DNA of 64,000 bases from Gemmataceae bacterium (lineage in GTDB: Bacteria > Planctomycetota > Planctomycetia > Gemmatales > Gemmataceae), in NCBI GenBank assembly GCA_019636445.1, contig JAHBXO010000001.1:310001-374000 (forward strand), given 5' to 3'. The notes under the pieces are model-generated. The model was not told the origin of the DNA. It searched no databases and was given only the letters and a program-made list of their open reading frames with translations. The position numbers were made by a program, and so were the translations under genes. Of this stretch, positions 8,099 through 17,389 are shown in pieces. The stretch's first letter is position 1; each line of letters starts with the position of its first letter.

Positions 8099-8680
8099 TC
8101 AGTTAGACGGCGCAGGCAGCCGGAACAGTTCCGCGACCGGTAACGTGAAGCCTGGCAGAATCGCTGGTTCCGTCAGTTCCTCGCCGAAGTGGAACTGACG
8201 GACCGTACCGTCGGCGCGGTGTTCCCGGACGAGTTGCACATTCGGATGGACGACCCACGCTACCTTTACACCGGCAGTCAGCCATTGACCGATTTTGGCT
8301 TCCACCTTCGATGCGATGTCCTTGGGTGAAACCACTTCCACGACCACGTCCGGTACGATCCGGATGAATCCTTCCGCTTCGTAGTCACCGGCTGACATGC
8401 GATCCAGCGCGATGAACGATGCATCGGGCTTGCGAACCCGTTCGGGATCGTCAGTGAAGCAACGATAACCGGTTTCCTGCGGAAAAGCCCAGCCGGGATA
8501 ACGCCGACAATATTGTTCCAGTTGTGCGTAGAAGAGGCCGCCGATCCGAGAGGATTTCGCGCTCATGGGATTCACTTCCCTTCGCCCGTCGATGAGTTCG
8601 TATCCGCCGTGGCCGTCACCGAGCGCATAGAATTCGTCGGCCGTGAGTCTGAGTCGTTGCTTTGCCGCCAGCGTTGTCAT
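8099..8680 (-). CDS. Uma2 family endonuclease-like protein
   Basis: Uma2 (DUF820) protein of 193 residues with the restriction endonuclease-like fold. Visible blocks are RLTADEFYAL, YELIDGRREVNPMS, ETGYRCF...RKPDASFIA, and IVPDVVVEVVSPKD with E...SP, then VKVAWVVHPNVQ. The ATG at 8680 is chosen because GGAGG lies about eight bases upstream; a longer in-frame opening to 8749 lacks this. These genes are highly multiplied in planctomycetes and cyanobacteria; their cellular role is unproven. The 3' end lies two bases from the kinase stop codon, so the genes converge. Confidence 0.88.
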   Translation of the reverse strand: MTTLAAKQRLRLTADEFYALGDGHGGYELIDGRREVNPMSAKSSRIGGLFYAQLEQYCRRYPGWAFPQETGYRCFTDDPERVRKPDASFIALDRMSAGDYEAEGFIRIVPDVVVEVVSPKDIASKVEAKIGQWLTAGVKVAWVVHPNVQLVREHRADGTVRQFHFGEELTEPAILPGFTLPVAELFRLPAPSN

Positions 8681-8757
8681 CTTTCGATCCTCCGATCCGG
8701 CACCATTGTAATCGAATCCGATTGCGCCGGTTGCCGATTTCCATTCCATCGTCGAAG

Positions 8758-11061
8758 ATGCCGGAACCGAATTCCGGAAGCCCTGCCATGCCCGATCCGA
8801 TCCCCGAAGCCGAATGCCCGGAGGCGTTCACCGGTCTCGAAATCACGGAGCCGAAGACCGTCGCGGCGGGGCTGCCGGCGGTCGTGTCGTCGCTCGCGCA
8901 CGTCTGGGGCACCGCCGGCGTCGTGCGCGGCACGAAGGCGCTTTTGATGTTGAACCAAAAGGACGGCATCGATTGCCCCAGCTGCGCCTGGCCGGACCCG
9001 GACGACCATCGCGCGATGGCCGAGTTCTGCGAGAACGGGGCCAAGGCGATCGCGTGGGAAGCCGACTCCAAGACCATCGGCGCCGACTTCTTCCGCGAAC
9101 ATTCGATCGATGAGTTGGGAAAGCTCTCCGACTACGAGCACGGCCGTTTCGGCCGCCTCGCCGAGCCGATGGTCCTGCGCCCCGGATCGCGACACTACGA
9201 ACCGATCGGGTGGGATGAAACCTTCGCGCTGATCGCCGATGAACTCAAGGCCCTCGCCGATCCGAACGAGGCGATCTTCTACACCTCCGGCCGCACCTCG
9301 AACGAGGCCGCGTTCCTCTACCAGCTCTTCGTGCGCATGTTCGGCACGAACAACTTCCCCGACTGCTCGAACATGTGCCACGAGTCGAGCGGCTCGGCGC
9401 TGTCGCCCACCATCGGCATCGGCAAGGGGACGGTGACGCTCGACGACTTCGAGAAGGCGCAGGTGATCCTGATCCTCGGCCAGAACCCCGGCACGAACCA
9501 CCCGCGCATGCTCACCGCGCTCCAGAAGGCGAAGCGCGCCGGCGCGACGATCGTGGCCGTGAACCCGCTCAAGGAAGCGGGATTGCTCGCGTTCCACAAC
9601 CCGCAGGAGGTCCGCGGCATGGTCGGTGTGCTGCGGACGGAGCTTGCGGACCACTACCTGCAAGTGAGGATCGGCGGCGACCAGGCGTTGCTCAAGGGCT
9701 GGTTGAAGTGCCTGATCTCGTGGGGGAAAGTGGACGCGGGGTTCGTGCGCGACTCGACCGTCGGCTTCGACGAACTGAAGGCCTCGCTCGACGCGGTGCC
9801 GTGGGACGCCATCGTCGCGCAGTCGGGCCTCGCGCGCGAAGCGATCGAAGCGACCGCAAAGCTGATCGGCGGGACCGACCGGATCATCGCCTGCTGGGCG
9901 ATGGGGCTGACGCAGCACAAGCACGCCGTCGCGACGATCCAGGACCTCGTGAACCTGATCCTTGTGCGCGGCGCCATCGGCAAGCCGGGCGCCGGCCTTT
10001 GCCCCGTGCGCGGCCACAGCAACGTGCAGGGCGACCGCACCATGGGCATCTGGGAGCATGTCCCGGCGTGGGGCGCGAAGCTCGGCGAGGAGTTCGGCTT
10101 CGCGGTGCCGAAGGAGCCGGGCTACGATACCGTCGCCGCGATCCAGGCGATGCACGACGGGCGCGCCAAAGTCTTCTTCGCCCTCGGCGGCAACTTTCTG
10201 AGCGCCACGCCCGACACGGCCTACACGGCGCAGGCCTTGAAGAACACGCGGCTGACCGCGCATGTCTCGATCAAGCTGAACCGCTCGCACCTCGTGACCG
10301 GGCGCACGGCGCTCATCCTCCCATGCCTGGGACGAACCGAGCGGGACGTGCAGAACGGCGTCGAGCAGTTCGTGACAACCGAGAACTCGATGGGGGTGGT
10401 GCAGGCCAGCCGTGGCCGGCTCGCGCCCTGTTCGCCGCGCCTGCTCAGCGAGCCGCGCCTCGTGGCGAAGCTCGCCGACGCGACGCTCGGCACGACGATG
10501 TTTGGAGAACTCGCCGACGACTACGACCGCATTCGGGACAAGATCGCGCGTGTGGTGCCGGGCTTCGACGACTACAACGCGAAGGTCCGCAAACCCGGCG
10601 GCTTCTACCTGCCGAACAAGCCGCGCGAAGGGGGCTTTTCCACTTCTTCCGGAAAGGCGCGCTTCACCGTGTCGCCGCTCGTCGAACAGCGCGTCGCGCC
10701 GGGCGAACTCGTGATGATGACCATCCGCACGCACGACCAGTTCAACACCACCGTCTACGGCCTCGAAGACCGCTACCGCGGCATCCACGGCGAACGACGC
10801 GTCGTGCTGATGAACGCCGACGACGTGCGGGAACGGAATCTTGTGGCCGGCGATGTGGCCGATCTCGTGAACCGCTTCAACGGCGTCGAACGGCGGGCGA
10901 ACCGGTTCCGCGTCGTGCCGTACGACATCCCGCGCGGTTGCTGCGCCACGTATTTCCCCGAAACGAACGTGCTGGTGCCGATCGACAGCGTGGCAGAGAC
11001 GAGCGGCACCCCGACCTCAAAATGGGTGGCCGTGACCGTGGCGAAATCTAGTCCCGACTGA
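8758..11061 (+). CDS. FdhF/YdeP family molybdopterin oxidoreductase
   Basis: About 767 residues, homologous to the formate dehydrogenase alpha-subunit-like YdeP family. Near the N-terminus is DGIDCPSCAWPDPDDH, diagnostic of the family. DCSNMCHESSG follows at about residues 203-213; Cys207 corresponds to the Cys/SeCys ligand of Mo in formate dehydrogenases (my alignment by motif). HSNVQGDRTMG and MTIRTHDQFNTTVYG near the C-terminus fit molybdopterin-guanine dinucleotide binding. The second ATG at 8788 is an equally plausible start. Substrate unknown; E. coli YdeP is linked to acid resistance. The 3' end overlaps the converging rhodanese gene by 14 bases. Confidence 0.9.
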   Translation: MPEPNSGSPAMPDPIPEAECPEAFTGLEITEPKTVAAGLPAVVSSLAHVWGTAGVVRGTKALLMLNQKDGIDCPSCAWPDPDDHRAMAEFCENGAKAIAWEADSKTIGADFFREHSIDELGKLSDYEHGRFGRLAEPMVLRPGSRHYEPIGWDETFALIADELKALADPNEAIFYTSGRTSNEAAFLYQLFVRMFGTNNFPDCSNMCHESSGSALSPTIGIGKGTVTLDDFEKAQVILILGQNPGTNHPRMLTALQKAKRAGATIVAVNPLKEAGLLAFHNPQEVRGMVGVLRTELADHYLQVRIGGDQALLKGWLKCLISWGKVDAGFVRDSTVGFDELKASLDAVPWDAIVAQSGLAREAIEATAKLIGGTDRIIACWAMGLTQHKHAVATIQDLVNLILVRGAIGKPGAGLCPVRGHSNVQGDRTMGIWEHVPAWGAKLGEEFGFAVPKEPGYDTVAAIQAMHDGRAKVFFALGGNFLSATPDTAYTAQALKNTRLTAHVSIKLNRSHLVTGRTALILPCLGRTERDVQNGVEQFVTTENSMGVVQASRGRLAPCSPRLLSEPRLVAKLADATLGTTMFGELADDYDRIRDKIARVVPGFDDYNAKVRKPGGFYLPNKPREGGFSTSSGKARFTVSPLVEQRVAPGELVMMTIRTHDQFNTTVYGLEDRYRGIHGERRVVLMNADDVRERNLVAGDVADLVNRFNGVERRANRFRVVPYDIPRGCCATYFPETNVLVPIDSVAETSGTPTSKWVAVTVAKSSPD

Positions 11062-11425
11062 CCGGCAAGCCTCTCGCGGTCCAGTCGCGCCAGCCGCCGT
11101 CCATGCTGATCACGTTCGTGTAGCCCATCTTCTGGAGGTTGTCGGCCGCGAGTGCGGAGCGGAACCCGCCGCCGCAATAAAGAATGATCTCGGTATTCGG
11201 GTCCGGGATCTTCGCCTCGACGTCGCGTTCCATGACGCCCTTGCCGATATGGATCGCCCCCGGCACATGACCGGCCGCGTACTCGCTCTCCTCGCGCACA
11301 TCCACGAGCGTGAGCTTCTCTCCGGCCGCGAGCCGCTTCTGCACGTCGGCGACGGTGCATTCCTTCACGCGCGTCTTCGCGTCGGCGACGATCTTCAGAA
11401 AGCCGGGAGCGTGCTGCTTGCCCAT
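11048..11425 (-). CDS. Rhodanese-like sulfurtransferase
   Basis: Single-domain rhodanese of 125 residues. VDVREESEYAAGHVPGAIHIG is the CH2A-type signature, and the active-site loop is YCGGGFRS with the persulfide-forming Cys. The C-terminal WRDWTARGLPV is typical. The loop is six residues long, as in sulfurtransferases rather than Cdc25-like phosphatases. No signal peptide, so cytoplasmic. It converges on, and overlaps by 14 bases, the FdhF/YdeP gene; sulfur supply to molybdoenzymes is a known role for related enzymes, but a link here is speculation. Confidence 0.9.
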   Translation of the reverse strand: MGKQHAPGFLKIVADAKTRVKECTVADVQKRLAAGEKLTLVDVREESEYAAGHVPGAIHIGKGVMERDVEAKIPDPNTEIILYCGGGFRSALAADNLQKMGYTNVISMDGGWRDWTARGLPVSRD

Positions 11426-11439
11426 GAAATACCCTCAAA

Positions 11440-11532
11440 ATCAGCCACAGATGAACACGGACAAAACAGATCAGAATCAATCAATTGTTTTCTTCTGATC
11501 TGTTTTCATCCGTGTTCATCCGTGGCCGTGAT
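11440..11532. repeat. Long inverted repeat (CCACAGATGAACACGGA family)
   Basis: Arms at about 11441-11475 and 11500-11532 are reverse complements with a few mismatches, each built from a degenerate GATGAACACGGA theme. It lies between the xylose isomerase stop codon and the rhodanese start, in the same kind of position as the copy at 1810-1909. Confidence 0.8.
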
Positions 11533-11536
11533 TCGT

Positions 11537-12856
11537 TCACTTGATGAACCGGTTGATGTAGTTCTCCAGCATCTCCTGCCGGCCGGAGGTGTTCTTTTCC
11601 ACGTCGCCCTTCGCCAGCATGTACGACTCCAGCTTCGCGAAGTCGGCCTTGCCGGCCTCGATCTCGGCGCCGATGCCGGTGTCCCAGCTCGCGTAGCGCT
11701 CCTTCACGAACTTCGCGAGCCCGCCGTCCTTGCGGATCGCGCTTGCGATCTTCAGCCCCTGGGCGAAGGCGTCCATCCCGCCGATGTGCGCGTGGAACAG
11801 ATCCACCGGCTCGAAACTCTCGCGGCGGACCTTCGCGTCGAAGTTCAGCCCGCCACGGCCGAGGCCGCCGGCGCCGAGGATGACCATCATCATCTGCGTC
11901 GTCGTGTAGAGGTTCGTCGGGAACTGGTCCGTGTCCCAGCCGATGAGTTCGTCGCCGCGGTTCGCGTCGATGCTGCCGAGCATGCCGTAGCTGGCCGCGT
12001 AGGTCATCTCGTGAAACATCGTGTGGCCGGCGAGCGTCGCGTGGTTCGTCTCCAGGTTCAGCTTGAACTCCTTCTCCAGACCGTAGGTTCGCAGGAAGGC
12101 CATGCACGCCGCCGCGTCGCTGTCGTACTGGTGAGTCGTCGGTTCCTTCGGCTTCGGCTCGATCAGGAACTGCGCGTCTAACTTGATGGAGTTGCGGTAC
12201 TCGATCGCGAGGTGCAGGAACTTCGCGAGGTGGTCGAACTCGCGCTTCAGGTCCGTGTTGTAAAGGTTGTGGTACCCTTCGCGGCCGCCCCAGAAGACGT
12301 AGTTCGTGCCGCCGAGTTCCTTCGTCGCTTCGAGGGCCTTCTTCACCTGCGCCCCGGCGTAGGCGAACACATCCGCGTTGCAGCTCGTACTCGCGCCGTG
12401 GACGAACCGCTTGTTACTGAACAAGTTCGCGGTGCCCCAGAGCAGTTGAACGCCGGTCTCCTGCTGCTTGGCCTTCAGCTTCTTCACGACGGCGTCGAGG
12501 TTCGCGTTCGTCTCCTTGAGGTCCTTGCCTTCGGGGGCGACGTCGCGGTCGTGGAAGCAGTAGAACGGCACGCCGAGTTTCGTGACCAGTTCGAAGAACA
12601 CGTCCACACGCCGCAGCGCCACCTCGAGCGGCGAGCCGCCGAGGTCGTCCCACGGGCGGACGGCGCAGCCGGGGCCGAACGGGTCGCTGCCGGTGCCGCA
12701 GATGGTGTGCCAGTAGCAGACGGCAAAGCGGAGGTGGTCCTTCATCGTCTTGCCGTCGACGACTTCGCTGGGGTTGTAGTGCCGGAAGGCGAGCGGGTTC
12801 TTGCTGTCGGGCCCTTCGTATTTGATTGCAGAAACGTCGGGGAAGTAGGCGGCCAT
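11537..12856 (-). CDS. xylA: Xylose isomerase
   Basis: Converts D-xylose to D-xylulose (and glucose to fructose) with two divalent metals; 439 residues, as in the long (class II) family. Recognisable blocks are [31 protein letters not shown] with the catalytic His, [27 protein letters not shown] with metal ligands, and [11 protein letters not shown]. The start ATG gives [15 protein letters not shown], normal for the family. No other xylose genes (kinase, transporter) are adjacent. An 11-base inverted repeat about 100 bases upstream is a possible operator. Confidence 0.96.
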   Translation of the reverse strand: MAAYFPDVSAIKYEGPDSKNPLAFRHYNPSEVVDGKTMKDHLRFAVCYWHTICGTGSDPFGPGCAVRPWDDLGGSPLEVALRRVDVFFELVTKLGVPFYCFHDRDVAPEGKDLKETNANLDAVVKKLKAKQQETGVQLLWGTANLFSNKRFVHGASTSCNADVFAYAGAQVKKALEATKELGGTNYVFWGGREGYHNLYNTDLKREFDHLAKFLHLAIEYRNSIKLDAQFLIEPKPKEPTTHQYDSDAAACMAFLRTYGLEKEFKLNLETNHATLAGHTMFHEMTYAASYGMLGSIDANRGDELIGWDTDQFPTNLYTTTQMMMVILGAGGLGRGGLNFDAKVRRESFEPVDLFHAHIGGMDAFAQGLKIASAIRKDGGLAKFVKERYASWDTGIGAEIEAGKADFAKLESYMLAKGDVEKNTSGRQEMLENYINRFIK

Positions 12857-12955
12857 GAATGAAGCTCTCGGGAGTGGATTCGTGAGGGAAAGTTACGAAT
12901 TCCGAGCGTCGCGGGGAGTGAGCACCGTGCCGGAAGTGGTTTCCGTTCCGGCTCT

Positions 12956-13001
12956 GGAATGGGTCCGCCGCATCACCCCTACCCTACCGTGGACCCATTC
13001 C
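12956..13001. promoter_or_regulatory. Inverted repeat in the xylA / PSD1 divergent region
   Basis: GGAATGGGTCC (12956-12966) and its exact complement GGACCCATTCC (12991-13001) are separated by 24 bases. It lies 99 bases upstream of xylA and 93 bases before the promoter of the divergent gene. It could be a regulator site or an RNA stem; nothing else is evident between 12857 and 13093. Confidence 0.4.
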
Positions 13002-13093
13002 CGATTTTCGCAATCAAAAAGGGCGTAGCCAATACTGTTCGGCACGAGAACCGCCTTTGTCCCGGCGTGGATCCTGTGGGGTCGGAGCGGGCT

Positions 13094-13122
13094 TTGCCAT
13101 CGCCGACGGGATCGGGTAGAGT
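13094..13122 (+). promoter_or_regulatory. Sigma-70-type promoter for the PSD1/LamG gene
   Basis: TTGCCA (13094-13099), a 17-base spacer and TAGAGT (13117-13122). Transcription would start about 27 bases before the ATG at 13156. Confidence 0.5.
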
Positions 13123-13155
13123 AAATAGGCTGCCCTCCCCGCCATTCGAGTTCCG

Positions 13156-16100
13156 ATGCTGCGCTTTCTTGCCCTCCTCGCCTGGCTCGCGGTCCCGGTT
13201 GCCGACCTGGCCGCACAGAACGATTCCGTCCAGGCCGAGCCGCCGCTCGTCGCGTGGCACTTCAACGCCGATGAACCGGGCACGAAGGGCCTGCGCCGCG
13301 AACCGGGTCCCCGCGCGCCGGCTTACCCCGCCTTCGCACCGACCAACACGGCGCTCGGCTTCGATGCCCGGCAATCGCAGTTCACCATCCGCGAAGCCGA
13401 CCTGCCCGAGACCAACCTGCGGTTCGGACTGAAGGACTCGATCACCATCGAGGCCTGGGTGAAGGTGGCGGACTTGAAGGACGGCAGCTACTCGTACCTC
13501 GTCGGCAAGGGTCGCAACGGGAAGAAGGGCTTCGGCGACAAGAACCAGAACTACGCCCTGCGGCTCTTCAGCGCGAAGGGAGAAGCGCGCGTCAGCTTCC
13601 TGTTCGGCAGCGCGGCCACGAAGGACAAGCCGGCCGATTGGCACCGCTGGACCACGAACAAAGGGTTCACGTCGAACGGCTGGCACCACGTCGCCGTCGT
13701 GTTCACCTTCGGTCAGGCGAAATCGATCCGCGGCTACATCGACGGCGAGAACGTGCCGGGCACGTGGGACATGGGCGGGGCGACCGACCGCGCCCCGGCC
13801 ACCGATGCCGACGACCTGACCATCGGCACGGGCAACGGCGGCGGGGCGGGGAACTCGTTTCGCGGGCTGATCGACGACCTGACGATCTGGCGCGTGGCGC
13901 TGCCGGACGCGACGCTGATGAACCGCTACCAGTTTGTTCCGCCGCCGCCGGCGCTGAAGCGCTCCGACGTGCCGGCGGGGCAGGTGCTGGTGCAGCTCTG
14001 CGAGGAGGGGATGCCGGCGCGGAACGCGTGGCCCGATGTTGAGCCGAAGCCGGCGGAGACGTACCGGGAGGAGGCGTTCGGCTTCTTCGAGACGCCGCAC
14101 AAGTATGTCGACACCGGCGTGCGCGCCGATCGCGGCTTCCCGTACCTCGTGCGCGCCGCGGCGATCGTGAATATCCCGGCGGGGAAGCATCGATTGCTTT
14201 TGAGAGGACGCGGTGCTTCACGGCTGCTCGTCGACGGCAAGCTGCTCCTCACGACGCCGTTCCCGTCCGGCGACGGGAGCGGCCACGGTACCATTCGACC
14301 CGCCGACAGCTACCTGAACCTCGGCCCTGATTTCCGGTTCGCCCCGCCCGGCAACCGCGAGGCCTGGATCGAATTCAACAGCCCCGGCGGCGAACGATTC
14401 GTGATCCTCGAAACGATCGTCGGCAGCTTCGTCGGCAAGGGGAAGCGCCGGCCGGAACTCGGCGAGACGGTCGTCGCGATTTCCCCCGAAGGCTCGGAGC
14501 ACTGGCAACTTCTCGCGCCCGCGCGTGTGGTGCCGTACACCGATGCCGGCTGGGCGGCGTACCGTGCGGAGCGGGAAGCGTATCTGGATTCGCTGAACGC
14601 CAAGGCCCGCGAGGCCAAGCGGCAGGAACAGGCCACGTACTGGGCGAAGCGTCGGCAGGCGGCGAATGACTGGCTGGCAAAGACCGACGAGGTGCCGGTG
14701 CCGAAGCTGCCGGCGGGCTACCCGGCGAACAATGCGATCGACCATTTCCTCGCGGCGAAGATCGCGACGGCGCGGGAGCAGGCGGCCACCGCGAAGAAGG
14801 GCACCGTTGATTACTTCGAGAAGGTGCAGCCGATTCTGGAGGCGAAGTGCGCGAGCTGCCACACGGGCGGGAAGGCGAAGGGCGGCCTGCGGCTGGACGA
14901 CCGCGCCGCCGCGATTGAGGGCGGCGACGGCGACGGGGCTGCCATCACCCCGGGAGCGCCGGCGAAGAGTGCGCTGCTCGCGCGGATCACTTCGAAGGAC
15001 GCCGACACCGTGATGCCTCCGAAAGGCGACCGCCTCACGGCCGAGCAGGTGAAACTCCTCGAAACGTGGATTCAGGAAGGGGCAAACTGGCCCGACCTGA
15101 AGGCCGATCACCTGACGATCACGCCGACCGCGAGCGACCTCGTCTTTCTCCGCCGTGCGTTCCTCGACACCGTCGGCGTCGTGCCGAGCCTCGCGGAGAT
15201 CGAGGCGTTCACCTCGGACAAATCCCCCGACAAGCGCGCGAAGCTCATCGATAGCCTTCTCGCCGACCCGCGCACCGCGGACCACGGCATCGGCTACTGG
15301 CAGGACGTACTGGCCGAGAATCCGAACATCCTCAACCCCACGCTCAACAACACCGGGCCGTTCCGCTGGTGGATCCACGAATCGCTGCTCGACAACAAGC
15401 CGATGGACCTGTTCGTCACGGAACTGCTGCGGATGAAGGGGAGTTCGCGATTCGGCGGCCCGGCCGGGTTCGGCGTCGCCTCGCAGAACGACGTGCCGAT
15501 GGCGGCGAAGGGCACCATTGTCGGCACCGCGTTCCTGGGCATCGAGATGAAGTGCGCCCGCTGCCACGACGCCCCGGCCCACCGCTCCACGCAGGAGGAC
15601 CTCTTCAACATCGCGGCGATGCTCGACGGGAAGGCGATCACACTCCCCGCGACGAGCACGGTGCCGCTGGACAAGATCCACGCCGGCAGCCGTAAGCCGC
15701 TCATCAGCGTCACGCTCAAGCCCGGCACGGCCGTGGCACCGAGTTGGCCGTTCGCGGAGTTCGTGCCCGAAGCCGTCGGCCGCGAGCTGGCACAATACCC
15801 GGAGGATGCGCGCGATCGACTCGCGGCGCTCGTGACGGCGCCGCAGAACGAACGCTTCGCGCAGGTGATGGTGAACCGGCTCTGGAAGCGGCTGATGGGT
15901 CGCGGGATCGTCGAGCCGGTGGACGACTGGGAACGCGCGAAGCCGACGCACCCGGAACTCTTGAAATGGCTCGCCCGCGAGTTCGTGCGCAGCGGGTACG
16001 ACGCCCGACACGTGTCGAAGCTGATCCTGAACTCGCACGCTTATCAACGCGCCGCCGACGATTCGCTGCGGGAGACGCCGGTGCTGTTCACCGCTCCCGC

Positions 16101-16824
16101 CCGCCGGCGCCTCGCGGCCGAACAGGTCGTCGATTCGCTCTTCGCCGCGACCGGCCTGCCGATGAAACTCGAAGAGGTCAGCCTCGACATCGACGGCGCC
16201 CGCGACCTTGTCTCGTCGATCTCGCTCGGCCAGCCGCGGCGCTCGTGGATGCTGACGTCGACGTCGAACGAGCGCGACCGGCCGAGCCTCGCGCTGCCCC
16301 GCATCCAGGCCGTCACGGACGTGTTGGGCGCGTTCGGCTGGCGCGGCAGCCGGCAGGACCCGACGAGCGTGCGGGAAGTTTCCCCGAATGTCCTTCAGCC
16401 GGCGATCCTCCAGAACGGTGTCCTCGGCACCTGGCTGACGCGCCTCTCCGACGACCACGGCCTGACGGAATTGGCACTGAAGGCTGAGTCACCCGAGTGG
16501 TTCGTCGAGAGCCTGTACCTCCGAGTCCTCACGCGGCCGCCGACGGATGCCGAAAAGAAGGAGTACGCCGCGTACCTCGCCGAAGGCTTCGCCGACCGGA
16601 AACGCATGCCGTCCGCGAAGCCGAGACAGAACCGAACGCCGGAGCCGTATGTGTCGTGGTCGAACCACTTGCACCCCGAGGCCACGGTGATCCGGCAGCA
16701 GCAGGAAGCCCGCGCCCGCGCCGGCGACCCGCCGACGGAGCGCCTGACGAAGGAGTGGCGCACCCGCTGCGAAGACGTCATCTGGGCCGTGCTGAACTCG
16801 CCGGAGTTCGTGTTTACTCCTTAA
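13156..16824 (+). CDS. LamG / planctomycete cytochrome c / DUF1549 / DUF1553 (PSD1) exported protein
   Basis: A 1222-residue multidomain protein with a signal peptide (about 1-21). A concanavalin-like LamG fold spans about 35-250 (AWHFNADEPG...LIDDLTIWRVALPDA). A planctomycete c-type cytochrome domain follows, with CASCH at residues 565-569, a haem-binding CxxCH. DUF1549 (about 660-870) carries a second CxxCH, CARCH at 800-804. DUF1553 (about 895-1190) follows, with NRLWKRLMGRGIVEP and ending VLNSPEFVFTP. Such proteins are typical of Planctomycetes and usually encoded beside a DUF1501 gene. That partner is at 17390, but unusually 565 bases away. Proposed roles in periplasmic polysaccharide breakdown with electron transfer remain unproven. 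Confidence 0.95.
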   Translation: MLRFLALLAWLAVPVADLAAQNDSVQAEPPLVAWHFNADEPGTKGLRREPGPRAPAYPAFAPTNTALGFDARQSQFTIREADLPETNLRFGLKDSITIEAWVKVADLKDGSYSYLVGKGRNGKKGFGDKNQNYALRLFSAKGEARVSFLFGSAATKDKPADWHRWTTNKGFTSNGWHHVAVVFTFGQAKSIRGYIDGENVPGTWDMGGATDRAPATDADDLTIGTGNGGGAGNSFRGLIDDLTIWRVALPDATLMNRYQFVPPPPALKRSDVPAGQVLVQLCEEGMPARNAWPDVEPKPAETYREEAFGFFETPHKYVDTGVRADRGFPYLVRAAAIVNIPAGKHRLLLRGRGASRLLVDGKLLLTTPFPSGDGSGHGTIRPADSYLNLGPDFRFAPPGNREAWIEFNSPGGERFVILETIVGSFVGKGKRRPELGETVVAISPEGSEHWQLLAPARVVPYTDAGWAAYRAEREAYLDSLNAKAREAKRQEQATYWAKRRQAANDWLAKTDEVPVPKLPAGYPANNAIDHFLAAKIATAREQAATAKKGTVDYFEKVQPILEAKCASCHTGGKAKGGLRLDDRAAAIEGGDGDGAAITPGAPAKSALLARITSKDADTVMPPKGDRLTAEQVKLLETWIQEGANWPDLKADHLTITPTASDLVFLRRAFLDTVGVVPSLAEIEAFTSDKSPDKRAKLIDSLLADPRTADHGIGYWQDVLAENPNILNPTLNNTGPFRWWIHESLLDNKPMDLFVTELLRMKGSSRFGGPAGFGVASQNDVPMAAKGTIVGTAFLGIEMKCARCHDAPAHRSTQEDLFNIAAMLDGKAITLPATSTVPLDKIHAGSRKPLISVTLKPGTAVAPSWPFAEFVPEAVGRELAQYPEDARDRLAALVTAPQNERFAQVMVNRLWKRLMGRGIVEPVDDWERAKPTHPELLKWLAREFVRSGYDARHVSKLILNSHAYQRAADDSLRETPVLFTAPARRRLAAEQVVDSLFAATGLPMKLEEVSLDIDGARDLVSSISLGQPRRSWMLTSTSNERDRPSLALPRIQAVTDVLGAFGWRGSRQDPTSVREVSPNVLQPAILQNGVLGTWLTRLSDDHGLTELALKAESPEWFVESLYLRVLTRPPTDAEKKEYAAYLAEGFADRKRMPSAKPRQNRTPEPYVSWSNHLHPEATVIRQQQEARARAGDPPTERLTKEWRTRCEDVIWAVLNSPEFVFTP

Positions 16825-16870
16825 AGGCAAATTCACCGCGGAGGACGCTGAGTACGCGGAGAAGAGAGCA

Positions 16871-17110
16871 ATGGATATTGAACGCATTGAAACGGTCATA
16901 TTCGTCGCGAATCGTGGAAACGAACGATTTGAGATCGTCATGCCTAGTACGCATGAGGGCGTGTATGTGAACCGTTATGTCGATCGCGTTAGCACACACG
17001 ATTATCTTCAGCCCGATGTGCCGACTTGCATGCGACAAGCACAAGATGAGTGGGAAGTGGCGCCTTCGGATTGGCGAGCAATCGAACCGGGATCGTCGGG
17101 TGGTCCTTGA
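16871..17110 (+). CDS. Hypothetical small protein inside a repeat block
   Basis: A 79-residue reading frame starting MDIERIETVIFVANRGNERF. It is acidic, rich in charged and aromatic residues, and predicted to be soluble. GC content is lower than in neighbouring genes. The alternation of hydrophobic and polar residues (FEIVMPSTHEGVYVNRYVD) looks like real protein. The opposite-strand frame ends in repeat-derived sequence and is less credible. No family recognised. Its position between inverted arms suggests it may have arrived with, or been bracketed by, the repeat. Confidence 0.4.
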   Translation: MDIERIETVIFVANRGNERFEIVMPSTHEGVYVNRYVDRVSTHDYLQPDVPTCMRQAQDEWEVAPSDWRAIEPGSSGGP

Positions 17111-17139
17111 TTCGATAGGGGACGATTCACACCGTTGGG

Positions 17140-17258
17140 TTTTGTCCCCTCCCCCTCGAAGGGGGAGGGTTAGGGTGGGGGTGACTGCCGACGCGGCGAA
17201 CGAACCGGAAACCCCGACCCCCCACCCCTGCCCTCCCCCTCAAGGGGGGAGGGAGAAA
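17140..17258. repeat. Palindromic repeat element (CCTCCCCCTCGAAGGGGGAGG family)
   Basis: Same two-hairpin organisation as 2737-2852 but inverted. A CCCCTC/GAGGGG stem plus GGGTTAGGGTGGGGGTG comes first, then about 45 unique bases, then CCCCACCCCTGCCC and a second stem. Function unknown; probably a non-autonomous mobile or REP-like element. Confidence 0.75.
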
Positions 17259-17389
17259 GCACGACGGGTCGTGTCGCGTGCGTTGAAATCGAACGACACG
17301 CCTGTGGCGATGGTCGTTCCACAACATAATGGCTTTCCGACTTTCCTCTGTGCTCTCTGCGTCCTCCGCGGTGAAAAAGGTTTTATCCC

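Larger units (their letters stand above)
16831..17378. repeat. Widely spaced inverted repeat enclosing a small ORF
   Basis: Left arm about 16831-16868 (TTCACCGCGGAGGACGC...) and right arm about 17344-17378 (...GCGTCCTCCGCGGTGAA) belong to the same CGCAGAG-type family as 1810-1909, with 475 bases between arms instead of about 30. The interior holds a possible 79-codon gene and a second repeat (17140-17258). The whole block separates the DUF1553 and DUF1501 partners. Confidence 0.7.

Noticed and set aside
8677..10788. A 703-codon minus-strand frame opposite the molybdoenzyme
   Set aside because: Antisense of a recognised FdhF/YdeP gene; composition is His/Arg/Asp-rich without domain signals.
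14218..16458. A 746-codon minus-strand frame inside the PSD1/LamG gene
   Set aside because: Antisense of DUF1549/DUF1553 sequence with clear haem motifs on the plus strand.
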